From positions 1 through 64,000 of the forward strand of contig CAZMGV010000008.1 of the NCBI GenBank assembly GCA_964565925.1: DNA of 64,000 nt, in the 5' to 3' direction. The number at the start of each line of letters is the position of its first letter. The stretch's first letter is position 1. Under the pieces are notes generated by a model that saw only the letters and a list, made by a program, of their open reading frames with translations, was not told the origin of the DNA and ran no database searches. The position numbers and the translations under genes are program-made. The DNA is from CAZMGV01 sp964565925 (GTDB taxonomy: Bacteria > JAGRBM01 > JAHCIT01). Below, piece by piece: positions 40,260 through 49,938 of the stretch.

Positions 40260-41135
40260 ATGATCGACCTGCACATGCACTCGACCGCGTCCGACGGAAC
40301 CCTTGCCCCAAGGGAGGTGGTGAACCGCGCCTATCAGTCGGGCGTGAGAACCCTGGCGCTTACCGACCACGACACGTTCGACGGGTTCCGGGAGGCGCAG
40401 GCCGAAGCGTCGCGGCTGGGCATGGAGATCATCCCCGCAGCCGAAGTGACCACCACCCTCACCGGCCGGACCTGCCATATACTCGCCTATTTCAAAGACC
40501 TCGATCAGGCGGCGGAGACCGCCCGCTGGCTCTCCCAGTGCCGGGTGGCCCGGGACGAGCGGCTGGAGGAAACCTGCCTGCGGCTGCGCAAGCTGGGTAT
40601 CGAGATCGAGGCCGCCGAGGTCCGCAAGGTCGCCGGACGCGCTGCCGTACACCGGCCGCATGTGGCCCGCGCCCTGTTCCGGAAGGGCGTCACGAAATCC
40701 GTCGAAGAAGGGTTCCGCCGGTTCCTGAAAGACGGCGGCCCGGCCCATGTGAAGTTCGAATCGATCGACGCCCGGGCGGCGATCTGGCGGCTGCGCGAAG
40801 AAGGCGCCTACACAAGCCTCGCCCACGCGACCGTCGACCGGTTCGGCGAACCGCACATCCGGATGGTGGCCGAACAGGGGCTCGATGCCGTCGAGGTCTA
40901 CCATTCCGAACACGGCCCCTCCGACCGGCGAGCGCTGATAGCCATTTGCGACCGGTTCGATCTCGAAACCACCGGAGGGAGCGATTTCCACGGGGATGCG
41001 AAGTGCCGGTTCTACCAGGAGTCGTCCGAGGAGCGGGGCGTACCCCTTGCCGTCCGGGACACCCTGTTCGAAGGTATCCGCCGCGCCCGGGAACTGGCGC
41101 CGGAAGTCAGGAAACAGCACGGGAACCAGTTATGA
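40260..41135 (+). CDS. PHP-domain phosphoesterase (RNase AM/YciV-like)
   Basis: The 291-residue protein starts MIDLHMHSTASDGTL, with HxHxxxSDG metal ligands, followed by ALTDHDTF and IPAAEVTTT. These match the PHP family of TrpH/YciV enzymes that hydrolyse nucleotide 3',5'-phosphates or degrade RNA ends. Later ligands TGGSDFHGD near residues 239-247 complete the trinuclear metal site. The stop overlaps the following MBL gene by 4 bp, so both enzymes are made together. Confidence 0.88.
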   Translation: MIDLHMHSTASDGTLAPREVVNRAYQSGVRTLALTDHDTFDGFREAQAEASRLGMEIIPAAEVTTTLTGRTCHILAYFKDLDQAAETARWLSQCRVARDERLEETCLRLRKLGIEIEAAEVRKVAGRAAVHRPHVARALFRKGVTKSVEEGFRRFLKDGGPAHVKFESIDARAAIWRLREEGAYTSLAHATVDRFGEPHIRMVAEQGLDAVEVYHSEHGPSDRRALIAICDRFDLETTGGSDFHGDAKCRFYQESSEERGVPLAVRDTLFEGIRRARELAPEVRKQHGNQL

Positions 41136-41854
41136 CCGCTGAACAGGAAAACGACCAGGACGACAAGGACATCATCATCCGGCAGCTCGTGAACGGGCCG
41201 TTCCAGGAAAACTGCTGGCTGGTCGGCGATCCGGTCACCCGCAAATGCACGCTGATCGACCCTGGCAGTTCCGCCGAAGGCATCCTCGGGATCATCGAAC
41301 AGCTGGGCCTCAAGCTCGACAAGATCACCAACACCCACGGCCACATGGACCACGCGGGCGCCGTCGCGCCGATCAAGCGCATTACCGGCGTCGAGTTCTG
41401 GATCCACGAAGGGGAGATGATGAACCTCCTTTCGATGCCCAAGTGGGGCCCCCTGATGGGCATGGGGAATCTGGAAGTCCCCAAGGTCGACCACGCGATC
41501 CACGACGGCGACGTGATCGAGGTGGGCGAACTGAGACTCCACTCGCTCTTTACCCCCGGCCATACGGCTGGCGGCATCAGTTTTCTGGTGAACGACAGGC
41601 ACCTGTTCGTGGGCGACACGGTCTTTCAGGGATCGATCGGCCGCACCGACCTGCCCGGTGGCAACTACGACACCATCATCAAGTCGATCCAGACGAAAAT
41701 CCTGCCGCTCTCTGACGATGTCTCCATCTATTCGGGGCATGGCCCGGTGACGACGCTCGGCCATGAGCGCCGCCGAAACCCCTTCATTCTCAAGCCCGAA
41801 ATGTTCCGCGACGAGATGATGGGCGGAGGCAACCAGGGCGGCATGATGGGGTGA
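41132..41854 (+). CDS. MBL-fold hydrolase (glyoxalase II-like)
   Basis: The 240-residue metallo-beta-lactamase-fold protein carries THGHMDHAG (HxHxDH), FTPGHTAGG, VGDTVFQGSIGRTD and SGHGPVTTLGHER. This is the hydroxyacylglutathione hydrolase-like ligand set. The N-terminus is acidic. ATG at 41132 overlaps the PHP gene stop. Possible roles are thioester hydrolysis or persulfide metabolism; the substrate is uncertain. The last residues (MMGGGNQGGMMG) are low complexity. Confidence 0.88.
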   Translation: MTAEQENDQDDKDIIIRQLVNGPFQENCWLVGDPVTRKCTLIDPGSSAEGILGIIEQLGLKLDKITNTHGHMDHAGAVAPIKRITGVEFWIHEGEMMNLLSMPKWGPLMGMGNLEVPKVDHAIHDGDVIEVGELRLHSLFTPGHTAGGISFLVNDRHLFVGDTVFQGSIGRTDLPGGNYDTIIKSIQTKILPLSDDVSIYSGHGPVTTLGHERRRNPFILKPEMFRDEMMGGGNQGGMMG

Positions 41855-41954
41855 GGGAAAGTCCGTCTGTGGCCCACGTCACATTATATTTACAGTGAAA
41901 CACCGAAAATCGCCATGAACCGGTGCAGTCCCAACCGGTTTAAAGGAGTTCCAT

Positions 41955-42665
41955 TTGTGTATTCCCCGGCTTTCACTCTTCATTATTCTGGCTTTTTTGA
42001 CGGCGTCTCCGGCGTTCGCTCAAGATACACCCACACCGGCGACTGAGGAGAAGAACCCTCCGGAAGCCCCGAAAACTGAGCCCGCCTCTTCGTCGGCTCC
42101 CGCTCCAGTCCCGCAATCTACCCAGCCGCCCACCGACAGGACGTTCCGGCTTTTCAGGGAAACCCCCTATAATTGGACATTGAGCTTCGGCGGCAGCGGA
42201 TTCTCCACGAGCCCCAAGAAACCGAATCCAGATATAGACATGGGACAGTTCTTCATCGCGTTCGGACCGTCGACGAGATTCGCGGAAGCGGATGTCGAAC
42301 TCGGAATCGGCGACGCGAGCCCAAACTATTCCGGCTTCGTCAGCCTCGGACTACGGGGCCGCCTCTATCCGATCAGCCGCCCCCAGCTCGGACAGTTCAC
42401 GATCTCGCCGTACCTGGCGGGAGGCCTTTCGGCGGGCATGGAGCTAGGCGAAGTGGACGGCACCGGCAAGCCCGAATCTGTCCTGTACGGCGATGTATGC
42501 ATAGGCATTGAATCGGGGTTCAAGGCAGACGAATACCAGGGTGTGCTGTTTTTTGAAATCGGCGCCGCTGGCGTGAACGGCGGTGGCAACGACCTTCCTC
42601 CAAATCTCCGGGGAACCGACGCCGCCCGCATCGGGCGCGGCGGACTCAGGATCAGGTTACCCTGA
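41955..42665 (+). CDS. Secreted beta-rich protein, function unknown
   Basis: The 236-residue protein uses a TTG start (41955) supported by AAAGGAG 7 bases upstream. It has a signal peptide cut at about AFA-Q (residue 22) and a Pro/Thr/Ser-rich linker (about 23-60). A C-terminal domain with alternating hydrophobic strands follows (WTLSFGGSGFSTS, TRFAEADVELGIGDAS), compatible with a small outer-membrane beta-barrel. No family recognised. Separate transcription unit from the MBL gene (100-bp gap). Confidence 0.65.
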   Translation: MCIPRLSLFIILAFLTASPAFAQDTPTPATEEKNPPEAPKTEPASSSAPAPVPQSTQPPTDRTFRLFRETPYNWTLSFGGSGFSTSPKKPNPDIDMGQFFIAFGPSTRFAEADVELGIGDASPNYSGFVSLGLRGRLYPISRPQLGQFTISPYLAGGLSAGMELGEVDGTGKPESVLYGDVCIGIESGFKADEYQGVLFFEIGAAGVNGGGNDLPPNLRGTDAARIGRGGLRIRLP

Positions 42666-42674
42666 GACTGATCG

Positions 42675-43481
42675 TCAGGCCGGTTTTTTCCGCTCCAGGA
42701 ATGCGCGCATCCGGTCGGTCGGTTCGGAGGTCCTGAACGCACCGCCGAACGACCGGATCCCGGCCTCGACGGCCTTTTTCAGGGGCAGTTTTTCCCACTG
42801 GCGGATCAGCGCCTTCTGGTCGCGGATCGCCTGCGGGCCGCAATCGAGGATTTCGCCCACAAGTTGCTCCGTTTCGATCTCTATTCCGCCGCTGCCGGCC
42901 AGCCGGTCCACCAGTCCCCACGCGTGCGCCGTCACGGCGTCGATCATCCGGCCCGTGTAGAGCAGGTCCCTTGTCCGGCCCCAGCCGATGAGCGACGGCA
43001 GCAGCGCCGCCTCGATCACGGACGGGATGCCGACCTTCACCTCCGGCATGGAAAACCGGGCGGTTTCGTCCGCCACGCGGAGATCGCAGGAAGCCGCGAC
43101 CTCGAGGCCCGCACCGATGCAGTAACCCGAAATCCGGGCGACGACCGGGACCGGAAATGTCCGCAGTGAATCGCAGAGCCGGTGGAGGCCGGTGATAAAG
43201 ACACGGGCCGAGGCAGTCTTCAGCTTCGACATATCGCGGATGTCCGCGCCGCCGATAAACGCCCGGTGCCCCTCGCCCGTCAGAACGAGCACCCGGATAT
43301 CTTTCCGTCTGGACAGGATTTTTACGGCGGCAGTGAGGTCCCGCATCTGCCCGCCCGAGAGGATATTCAGCTTTTCCTCGTTACGGACGGTCAGCACGGC
43401 CACGCCCCGGCCGTCGGTCTGAACGTCAAATTTCGGCTCTGCCGCAACCGCAGCTGCAGCCTTCTGCGCTTTCTTTCTCAT
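42675..43481 (-). CDS. Enoyl-CoA hydratase/isomerase family protein
   Basis: The 268-residue crotonase-fold protein has the oxyanion-hole segments GHRAFIGGADIRDM (about 78-91) and ARISGYCIGAGLEVAASCDLRVAD (about 115-138). The second catalytic Glu region is MPEVKVGIPSVIEAALLPSL. Likely acts in fatty-acid or acyl-CoA breakdown. Its start overlaps the stop of the upstream sensor-kinase gene by 4 bp, so the kinase and this enzyme are co-translated, an unusual pairing. Confidence 0.85.
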   Translation of the reverse strand: MRKKAQKAAAAVAAEPKFDVQTDGRGVAVLTVRNEEKLNILSGGQMRDLTAAVKILSRRKDIRVLVLTGEGHRAFIGGADIRDMSKLKTASARVFITGLHRLCDSLRTFPVPVVARISGYCIGAGLEVAASCDLRVADETARFSMPEVKVGIPSVIEAALLPSLIGWGRTRDLLYTGRMIDAVTAHAWGLVDRLAGSGGIEIETEQLVGEILDCGPQAIRDQKALIRQWEKLPLKKAVEAGIRSFGGAFRTSEPTDRMRAFLERKKPA

Positions 43482-46048
43482 GCCTTGGCGGTCTCCAGTC
43501 TGAGCAGTATGGCGAGTTTAGACGCGAGTTCGGTCACGTTATAAGGTTTCGCAAGGAAGCCGTCGATATGGGGCGGCAGATTGTTGCCGTCCTGCAGGCT
43601 TCCGGCATAACCGGAGGTGAGCAGCGTCCGGATCCGGGGGTAGCGCTTGCGGACTTCGGCGCAAAGGGCTTCGCCGTCCATCCCCGGCATCAGCATATCC
43701 GTATACAGCAGGGAGACTTCGTCCGCCCGCGTGCCCAGCAGCATCAGCGCATGCTCTCCCCCCGACGCCTCGATCACCTCGTAACCCAGCCGCCTGAGCA
43801 GACGGCCGCTGATATTGCGGACCCTCGGATCGTCTTCCACCACGAGTATCAGCTGCCCGCTTCCCCGGGCTCCGTCCAGAACCCGGGCCGTATCGCGCGG
43901 GATTTCATCGGTCGCCGGGAAATACAGACGGACGGTGGTACCTCGCCCGGATTCGCTCTCGATCCCGATGGCGCCGTGGAGCGACTTCACGATACCGTAG
44001 ACGACCGACAGGCCCAGCCCCGTGCCCTTACCCTTCTCCTTGGTCGTGTAGAAAGGCTCGAACACGTGCGCGAGGATCTCCTTGTCCATGCCCTGGCCCG
44101 TGTCCGCGACGGTCAGTTCGACGTAGCGGCCCGGCGTCAGTTCGGGCAGCGGAGGAGACACGCCCTCGAGGATCTCGATATTGTGCGCGCCCAGCGACAG
44201 CGTGCCGCCGATCCGCATGGCATCGGCGCTGTTGAGCGTCAGGTTCATGATCACCTGCTCGATCTGTCCGGCGTTCGCCTTCACCGGCCAGATACCCTGC
44301 TCGAATCCGGTCGCGATCCGGATGTGCTCTCCGATCATCTTCCGCACCAGTCTGAGTGTGCGGGCGAGGAGGTCGTTCAGGTCGATCGGCCGTGTCTGGT
44401 CCACCTGGTGGCGGCTGAAGAGCAGAAGCTGCCGGGTCACGGCGGCAGCCTGCCTCGACGCCTCCACAATCTCGCTCACATCCCGGTACAGCTCCGTGTC
44501 GGGCATCGCCTCGCTCTGGATGATCTGTGCGTTTCCGTTGATCAGGGTGAGCAGGTTGTTGAAGTCATGCGCGACGCCTCCGGCCAGCCGCCCGACGGCT
44601 TCCATGCGCCTGGACTGCTCGAGCTGTTCTTCGAGTCTGCGGCGGTTGCTGACGTCGGCGAAGATCACCAGATAACCGACCGGCTCCGTGCCGCGGTTAA
44701 GGATGCTGACCGTCATCTCGACCGGACAGAGACTGCCGTCCTTGCGCCTGAACTCCTCCGACAGCAGACCCTTGCCGGCGGATTGCGTCAGGATTCCTGA
44801 CGGTGTTTCCTCGCCGCCGGACGGCGCCATTGCCATCCCGCACAGATCGGTTCCAGTCATTTCGCCCGGCTCATAGCCGAGTATCCGCCCGCTCGCGGAG
44901 TTGGCGAAAACCACTTTGCCGTCAGGATCGAGCCCGCAGATACCTTCGTTCGCCGACTCCATGATGAGCCGGGTCTCGCCGCTCAGGCGTTCCAGCGATT
45001 CGGCCATCCGGTCCATCGCCCCGGCAAGCACGGCGATCTCGTCGCCGTCGCCGGCGATACCCGTGCGCTCGGAAAGCGCTCCACGGCCCATGCTCTCGGC
45101 CGAGTGGGCCAGCCGGTTGATCCGGCGGGCGATGAACCGGTCGCCCACGACCCAGGCGACCAGGATCGCCAGCACGGCGACGACGCTGATGCCGATCAGC
45201 CCCTGCCGGTAAAATGAGTTGATCGGACCATACACGTGCTCGGAGGGAATCCCGACAATGACATCCAGTTTTTTCAGCTCTTCAGCATCGCCCAGCGGGC
45301 CGAACGCATAGATCCGGTTCACCCCGTCCAGACCTTTCGCCACTGCGGTCCCTTCCCGCTTCCCGCTCCGGACATGGGAGAGTTCCGAATCCTTCACCGA
45401 TTTGCCGACCCATCCGTCCAGTTTCGGATACCGGGCCAGCATGAGGCCGTCCTGATCGAGCACGGTGAAACTCGATCCCTCGGGCAACCCTGCCGTCGCA
45501 ACCCATTCGCCGAATTTCTCGAGATCCAGAGCGACATAGAGGACCGGCGGTTTTCCGCCCGATTCCGCCGAAAGCGGAATGCCCATGTTCAGGGACGACT
45601 TTCCGGTCACCCGTCCGATCATGAAACCGCCGACCGAGAATGCCCCGGTCTCTTGCGCCTTGCGGATATACAGGCGGTCGGAGAGGTCCAGATCCATCTG
45701 GTACGGCAGCGCGCTGCAGAACAGTTTCCCTGATCCGTCAACGACCCCGATATTCGCATAATCAATGTTGGACTCGAGCAGGCGGCCCAGCAGCTTGTTA
45801 CACTTGCCGATATGATCCCGGTCGAGAATCGGGACGACGGCGAGGCCTTCCAGAAACCCCCGGGCGTTTTCGATCTTGCGCTCGGCCTGATGGCCGACGG
45901 TCACCACCGTTTCCAGGGCCCGGTGTTCGGCCTCCTGCCGGAGGAGCCTGCGGTATTCCTGTGCGCCTAAAATGAAAAACAGAAACGCCGGCGCCACCGC
46001 GAGGACGGCGATGAAGACCAGCTGGCTCCGGATGGACGGTTTGAACAC
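43478..46048 (-). CDS. Cache-type hybrid histidine kinase
   Basis: This 856-residue kinase has a TM helix (about 10-30) and a periplasmic double-Cache domain (about 35-280). A second TM (about 282-304) follows, then HAMP and PAS. The H-box is GVAHDFNNLLTLINGNAQ, followed by HATPase_c (DTGQGMDKE and GKGTGLGLS) and a C-terminal receiver (VVEDDPRV, YTDMLMPGMDG, LAKPYNV). Cache domains bind small extracellular molecules. The receiver probably modulates autokinase output. It is co-transcribed with a crotonase gene and divergent from a second one. Confidence 0.92.
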   Translation of the reverse strand: MFKPSIRSQLVFIAVLAVAPAFLFFILGAQEYRRLLRQEAEHRALETVVTVGHQAERKIENARGFLEGLAVVPILDRDHIGKCNKLLGRLLESNIDYANIGVVDGSGKLFCSALPYQMDLDLSDRLYIRKAQETGAFSVGGFMIGRVTGKSSLNMGIPLSAESGGKPPVLYVALDLEKFGEWVATAGLPEGSSFTVLDQDGLMLARYPKLDGWVGKSVKDSELSHVRSGKREGTAVAKGLDGVNRIYAFGPLGDAEELKKLDVIVGIPSEHVYGPINSFYRQGLIGISVVAVLAILVAWVVGDRFIARRINRLAHSAESMGRGALSERTGIAGDGDEIAVLAGAMDRMAESLERLSGETRLIMESANEGICGLDPDGKVVFANSASGRILGYEPGEMTGTDLCGMAMAPSGGEETPSGILTQSAGKGLLSEEFRRKDGSLCPVEMTVSILNRGTEPVGYLVIFADVSNRRRLEEQLEQSRRMEAVGRLAGGVAHDFNNLLTLINGNAQIIQSEAMPDTELYRDVSEIVEASRQAAAVTRQLLLFSRHQVDQTRPIDLNDLLARTLRLVRKMIGEHIRIATGFEQGIWPVKANAGQIEQVIMNLTLNSADAMRIGGTLSLGAHNIEILEGVSPPLPELTPGRYVELTVADTGQGMDKEILAHVFEPFYTTKEKGKGTGLGLSVVYGIVKSLHGAIGIESESGRGTTVRLYFPATDEIPRDTARVLDGARGSGQLILVVEDDPRVRNISGRLLRRLGYEVIEASGGEHALMLLGTRADEVSLLYTDMLMPGMDGEALCAEVRKRYPRIRTLLTSGYAGSLQDGNNLPPHIDGFLAKPYNVTELASKLAILLRLETAKA

Positions 46049-46161
46049 GCCGCCGCCTTTTTGAGGAAACCGTTAACTGACGCTGCTATGCTTGTCCGGT
46101 AACTTATTACCCAGCGGATGCGGTTGCAATGAACCAGCACGCCCCCCGGAAGGACTGTTCC

Positions 46162-46926
46162 ATGAGTGTCAGAGTTGAGATCTCCGGCCCCGTCTACACT
46201 GTCATTATCGACCGGCCCGAAGCCCGCAACGCCGTCGACAAACCCACGGCCGAGGCGCTCGCAAGGGCGTTCCGGGAATTCGATGCCGGTGAAAACTACC
46301 GCGTGGCGGTGCTCTGGGGCGCTAACGGGACCTTCTGCGCGGGCGCCGACCTCAAGGCGATCGGTTCGGACCGTAATAACCGCACTTCGCCTGACGGGGA
46401 CGGCCCGATGGGCCCCTCCCGGATGACGCTCTCCAAGCCGGTCATTGCCGCCGTGAGCGGGTTCGCAGTCGCCGGCGGAATCGAGCTGGCTGCCTGGTGC
46501 GACCTGCGGGTCGCCGAAGAAGACGCGACGTTCGGCGTCTTCTGCCGCCGCTGGGGTGTTCCGCTGATCGACGGTGGCACGGTGCGGCTCCCCCGCCTGA
46601 TCGGCCTCTCACGGGCGATGGACATGATCCTGACGGGAAGACCGGTCGGCGCCAGAGAAGCGTTCGAGATCGGCCTCGCCAACCGGATCGTCCCCAAGGG
46701 CAAGGCCCGCGAAGAGGCGGAAAAACTGGCTCTGGAAATATCGGCGTTCCCGCAGGTCTGCATGCGGCAGGACCGCCTGAGCGCGATCGAACAGGAAAAC
46801 CTGTCGGTGGACGCGGCGCTGAAAAACGAATTCGCCCGGGGCATACAGGCGATCGCCAGCCCGGAACTGCGGTCCGGCGTGGGCCGGTTCAAGTCAGGCG
46901 CCGGCCGGGGCGGCAAGTTCGAATAG
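46162..46926 (+). CDS. Enoyl-CoA hydratase, second paralogue
   Basis: The 254-residue crotonase-fold protein has GTFCAGADLKAIGSDRN (about 63-79) and AVSGFAVAGGIELAAWCDLRVAE (about 105-127), with FCRRWGVPLIDGG for the second Glu/Asp region. Here the residue aligned to the second catalytic Glu looks like Asp or is shifted, so the reaction may differ. ATG at 46162 has GGAAGGA 7 bases upstream, better than ATG 46129. Its 3' end overlaps the convergent HIT gene by 33 bp. Confidence 0.85.
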   Translation: MSVRVEISGPVYTVIIDRPEARNAVDKPTAEALARAFREFDAGENYRVAVLWGANGTFCAGADLKAIGSDRNNRTSPDGDGPMGPSRMTLSKPVIAAVSGFAVAGGIELAAWCDLRVAEEDATFGVFCRRWGVPLIDGGTVRLPRLIGLSRAMDMILTGRPVGAREAFEIGLANRIVPKGKAREEAEKLALEISAFPQVCMRQDRLSAIEQENLSVDAALKNEFARGIQAIASPELRSGVGRFKSGAGRGGKFE

Positions 46927-47343
46927 GCGCTTCAGTTTCCGGGTAAGTTCCTGCCGGACTTTGTCCGGTACCGTATTGGCGTAAAAAATATCCGGCGGCT
47001 TGGGCCAGAACGGATCGCTGAACTCGGTCCCCTCGAACACCCTGGGACCCGAATATCTCGGTATCACGTGCATGTGCACGTCCGGGTCCACCATCATGTA
47101 CATGAGGTAGTTGATCTTCTCGTAGGCGAATGCCTCCTTGAGCGTCCGCTCGACGCCCGAGACCGCCTGCTGGAGTTCCGCCGACGCGGCCGGCGAGATC
47201 GCCCCGAAACTTTTCACGTCTTCCTTGCAGACCAGCACCAGGCTGCCGAGGGTCACCTGGCCGGGCCGGAGCAGCACCAGCCAGTGCCCATATTCCCTCA
47301 AAAGCGAGCCGGGATAGCCGAATTTCGTTGAAGTAGGGTTCAT
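46894..47343 (-). CDS. HIT family nucleotide-binding protein
   Basis: The 149-residue histidine-triad protein has the signature VHMHVIPRY (H-x-H-x-x-x-R variant of HxHxH) near residue 90-100. ATG at 47343 has an AGGA at spacing 5, better than the longer starts at 47364 or 47349. HIT proteins hydrolyse AMP-linked substrates or bind nucleotides. Convergent overlap of 33 bp with the crotonase gene at 46162. Confidence 0.82.
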   Translation of the reverse strand: MNPTSTKFGYPGSLLREYGHWLVLLRPGQVTLGSLVLVCKEDVKSFGAISPAASAELQQAVSGVERTLKEAFAYEKINYLMYMMVDPDVHMHVIPRYSGPRVFEGTEFSDPFWPKPPDIFYANTVPDKVRQELTRKLKRLFELAAPAGA

Positions 47344-47438
47344 AGACATCCTGACAGCCGTCATTGAACGGGGGGCTGGTTACCGGCGAATATAGACCAT
47401 TGACAGCCACCGGGCCCCGTTTCTAAGGGAGTATTTTC

Positions 47439-48929
47439 ATGTTTGAAGCCGCCGAAGTCGGAAACGAGATAGACAAGGCCTCCTACAAGAAGCAGGCGCC
47501 GGGAATCAGGAGCGCGCTGCTCGAAATCCAGCGCGAACTGGCGGCGTCAAACACCTCCGTGGTCATCATCGTGGGCGGCGTCGAAGGGGCCGGAAAGGGC
47601 GAAACCGTCAATCTGCTCATGGAATGGATGGATACCCGCGGTATCGAGGTCCATGCCATGTGGGGCACGACCGATGAAGAACGCGAACGCCCGAGCTTCT
47701 GGCGGTTCTGGCGCGTACTCCCGCCCAAGGGGAAAATCGGCATCCTGTTCGGCTCCTGGTACTCACAGCCGATCGTCCAGCGGACCTACAAGGAGATCTC
47801 GGAGATCGATTTCGACAACGACCTCCACAAGATCGTCCAGTTCGAACGCATGCTCGCCAACGAAGGGGTCGTGCTGATCAAGTTCTGGATGCATCTGGCC
47901 AAGGATGTCCAGAAAAAGCGGCTGAAGAAGCTCCAGAAGGATCCGGCCACCGCCTGGAAGGTCACCGACCAGACCCTCAAGTTTTTCAAGAAATACGACC
48001 GCTTCCGTACCGTCTCCGAAGAGGCCTTGCGCCGCACGAGCATGGGGTTCGCCCCGTGGCACGTCGTCGAAGCCACCGACGACCGGTACCGCGAAATCAC
48101 CGTCACAAAGACGGTGCTCGACACCATCCGGCGGTCCCTCGACGAGGCGAAGGCCGCCGCCGTCGAACGGAAAAAGAAGCTCACGCCCGACCTGCCCGAA
48201 CCGACCGAGCACAACATCATCCGCCATCTGGACCTGACCCAGACCCTCACCAAGAGCGACTACGAAAAACGGATGGACAAGTTCCGGCCCCGCCTGAACG
48301 AGCTGACCCGCAGGCTCCACAGCGCCAACCGGTCGCTCATTCTGGTCTTCGAAGGGCCCGACGCCGCCGGCAAGGGCGGCGCCATCCGGAAACTCACCGA
48401 AGCAATGGACGCCCGGTTCTATCAGGTGAAGTCGGTCGCGGCGCCGACCGACGAAGAACGGGCGCATCCGTATCTCTGGCGGTTCTGGCGGAACCTGCCG
48501 ATGCACGGCCGAGTGACGATCTTCGACCGTTCCTGGTACGGCCGCGTGCTGGTGGAACGGGTCGAGGGGTTCGCCACAAAAGGCGAGTGGTCCCGCGCCT
48601 ATGCCGAGATCAACGCCTTCGAGGAACAGATGGCCGAATTCGGCATCATCATCGTGAAGTTCTGGCTCGCGACGAGCCCGGACGAGCAGCTCCGGCGGTT
48701 CAAGGACCGCAAGGTGACCCCCTACAAGCAGTACAAACTCACAGAAGAGGACTGGCGCAACCGGAAAAAATGGAACGCCTACGAGGCCGTCGCCTGTGAT
48801 ATGATTGAGCGCACCAGCACCGAGATCGCCCCCTGGGTACTGGTGGAAGCCAACGACAAGCAGTGGGCCCGTGTAAAGGTAGTCTCCACCGTGTGCGAAC
48901 ATCTGGAGAAATCGCTCAAGAAGAAATGA
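47439..48929 (+). CDS. pap: Polyphosphate:AMP phosphotransferase (two PPK2 domains)
   Basis: The 496-residue protein has two tandem PPK2 domains. The first has GGVEGAGKGETVNLLMEW (about 43-60) but lacks the full catalytic WRFWRxLP...R pattern in its Arg-lid segment (LFGSWYSQPIVQ). The second has EGPDAAGKGGAIRKL (about 304-318), APTDEERAHPYLWRFWR and IFDRSWYGRVLVERVEG. This layout is the class II polyphosphate:AMP phosphotransferase that makes ADP from AMP with polyP. The first domain is probably structural. The start follows AAGGGAG. Confidence 0.88.
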   Translation: MFEAAEVGNEIDKASYKKQAPGIRSALLEIQRELAASNTSVVIIVGGVEGAGKGETVNLLMEWMDTRGIEVHAMWGTTDEERERPSFWRFWRVLPPKGKIGILFGSWYSQPIVQRTYKEISEIDFDNDLHKIVQFERMLANEGVVLIKFWMHLAKDVQKKRLKKLQKDPATAWKVTDQTLKFFKKYDRFRTVSEEALRRTSMGFAPWHVVEATDDRYREITVTKTVLDTIRRSLDEAKAAAVERKKKLTPDLPEPTEHNIIRHLDLTQTLTKSDYEKRMDKFRPRLNELTRRLHSANRSLILVFEGPDAAGKGGAIRKLTEAMDARFYQVKSVAAPTDEERAHPYLWRFWRNLPMHGRVTIFDRSWYGRVLVERVEGFATKGEWSRAYAEINAFEEQMAEFGIIIVKFWLATSPDEQLRRFKDRKVTPYKQYKLTEEDWRNRKKWNAYEAVACDMIERTSTEIAPWVLVEANDKQWARVKVVSTVCEHLEKSLKKK

Positions 48930-48939
48930 CCAGGAAGCT

Positions 48940-49926
48940 ATGACGGCAAAGCCCCTTTTTGCCGTAGATCACGGCGAACCGCTTATCTCCGGATGCGGTC
49001 TGTATCTGGACCCGAAAACGCCGAAGCCGCTCGCCTTCGTGTCGCACGGCCACGCCATGCGCGGCGGCCCCCATACGCGGTTCATCGCCACACCGGAAAC
49101 CGTCGCCGTCTGCTCGGCCTTCGGGCCGGCGGGCAGGCACGAGGCGGTGCGGTTCGGTGAACCCTGCAAGCTCGGCCGCCAGACCGTCACGCTACACCCC
49201 TCGGGGCATATGCTGGGCTCTGCCATGCTGAAGGTCGAAAGCGCCTCCGGGTCGCTCCTCTATACCGGGGACTTCCGCCTGAGCCCCGCCCTTACCGCCG
49301 AGCATGCGGCCCCGCCAAAAGCCAGAACGCTTCTGATGGAAGGAACCTTCGCGGACCCTAAATTCAAGTTCCCGTCCCGCGAGGATGCCGCCGACCAGCT
49401 GGTTGCGCTGGTCGAGAAACTGCTCCTGCAGGGGGCCACGCCGGTAATCCTCGCCTACTCCGCCGGAAAGGCGCAGGAGGTGATGGCGATACTGGCGCAG
49501 GAAGCGATCCCGGTCGCCGTTACGCCGGTCATCGACCGGGTCTCGGCCGTCTACCGGCTGCACGGCAAGCAGCTCGGCAGCTATTCGCTGCTGGGAGAGA
49601 GCGTTCCCGAAGGGACCGTTATCGTGGCCCCGCCCCAGGCCCGTCATAGCCAGATATTCTCGAAGCTCAAGAAGGCCCGCTATATCGCCCTCACCGGCTG
49701 GGCCGTCGACCGGCGTTATGTCGCCAGGGTCCGGTGCGACCACGCCCTGCCTTTCTCCGACCACGCGGGCCACGACGAACTGCTGAAGCTCATCCAGATG
49801 GTCTCCCCTGAAGAGGTTTTTCTGCTCAACGGCCCGCGCACGTTCCTGGCGGAGCTGCAGGCACTGGGGCTCAAGGCGGCCATGATCTCGTCCAGCGAAT
49901 CCAATCCGCTGTTTGCGACACGGTAG
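48940..49926 (+). CDS. Degenerate MBL/beta-CASP-like exonuclease-family protein
   Basis: The 328-residue protein resembles mRNA-3'-processing/ligase-associated exonuclease MBL proteins: LAFVSHGHAMRGG (about 32-43), GHMLGSAMLKVE, YTGDFRLSP, MEGTFADP and PFSDHAGHDEL. The classical H-x-H-x-D-H is reduced to H36-G-H38-A-M40-R41, so two ligands of the second metal are missing. Enzyme activity may be lost or altered. It lies 10 bp after the polyP phosphotransferase gene and 12 bp before the end of yraN on the other strand. Confidence 0.75.
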   Translation: MTAKPLFAVDHGEPLISGCGLYLDPKTPKPLAFVSHGHAMRGGPHTRFIATPETVAVCSAFGPAGRHEAVRFGEPCKLGRQTVTLHPSGHMLGSAMLKVESASGSLLYTGDFRLSPALTAEHAAPPKARTLLMEGTFADPKFKFPSREDAADQLVALVEKLLLQGATPVILAYSAGKAQEVMAILAQEAIPVAVTPVIDRVSAVYRLHGKQLGSYSLLGESVPEGTVIVAPPQARHSQIFSKLKKARYIALTGWAVDRRYVARVRCDHALPFSDHAGHDELLKLIQMVSPEEVFLLNGPRTFLAELQALGLKAAMISSSESNPLFATR

Positions 49927-49938
49927 TGCACCGGGCAA

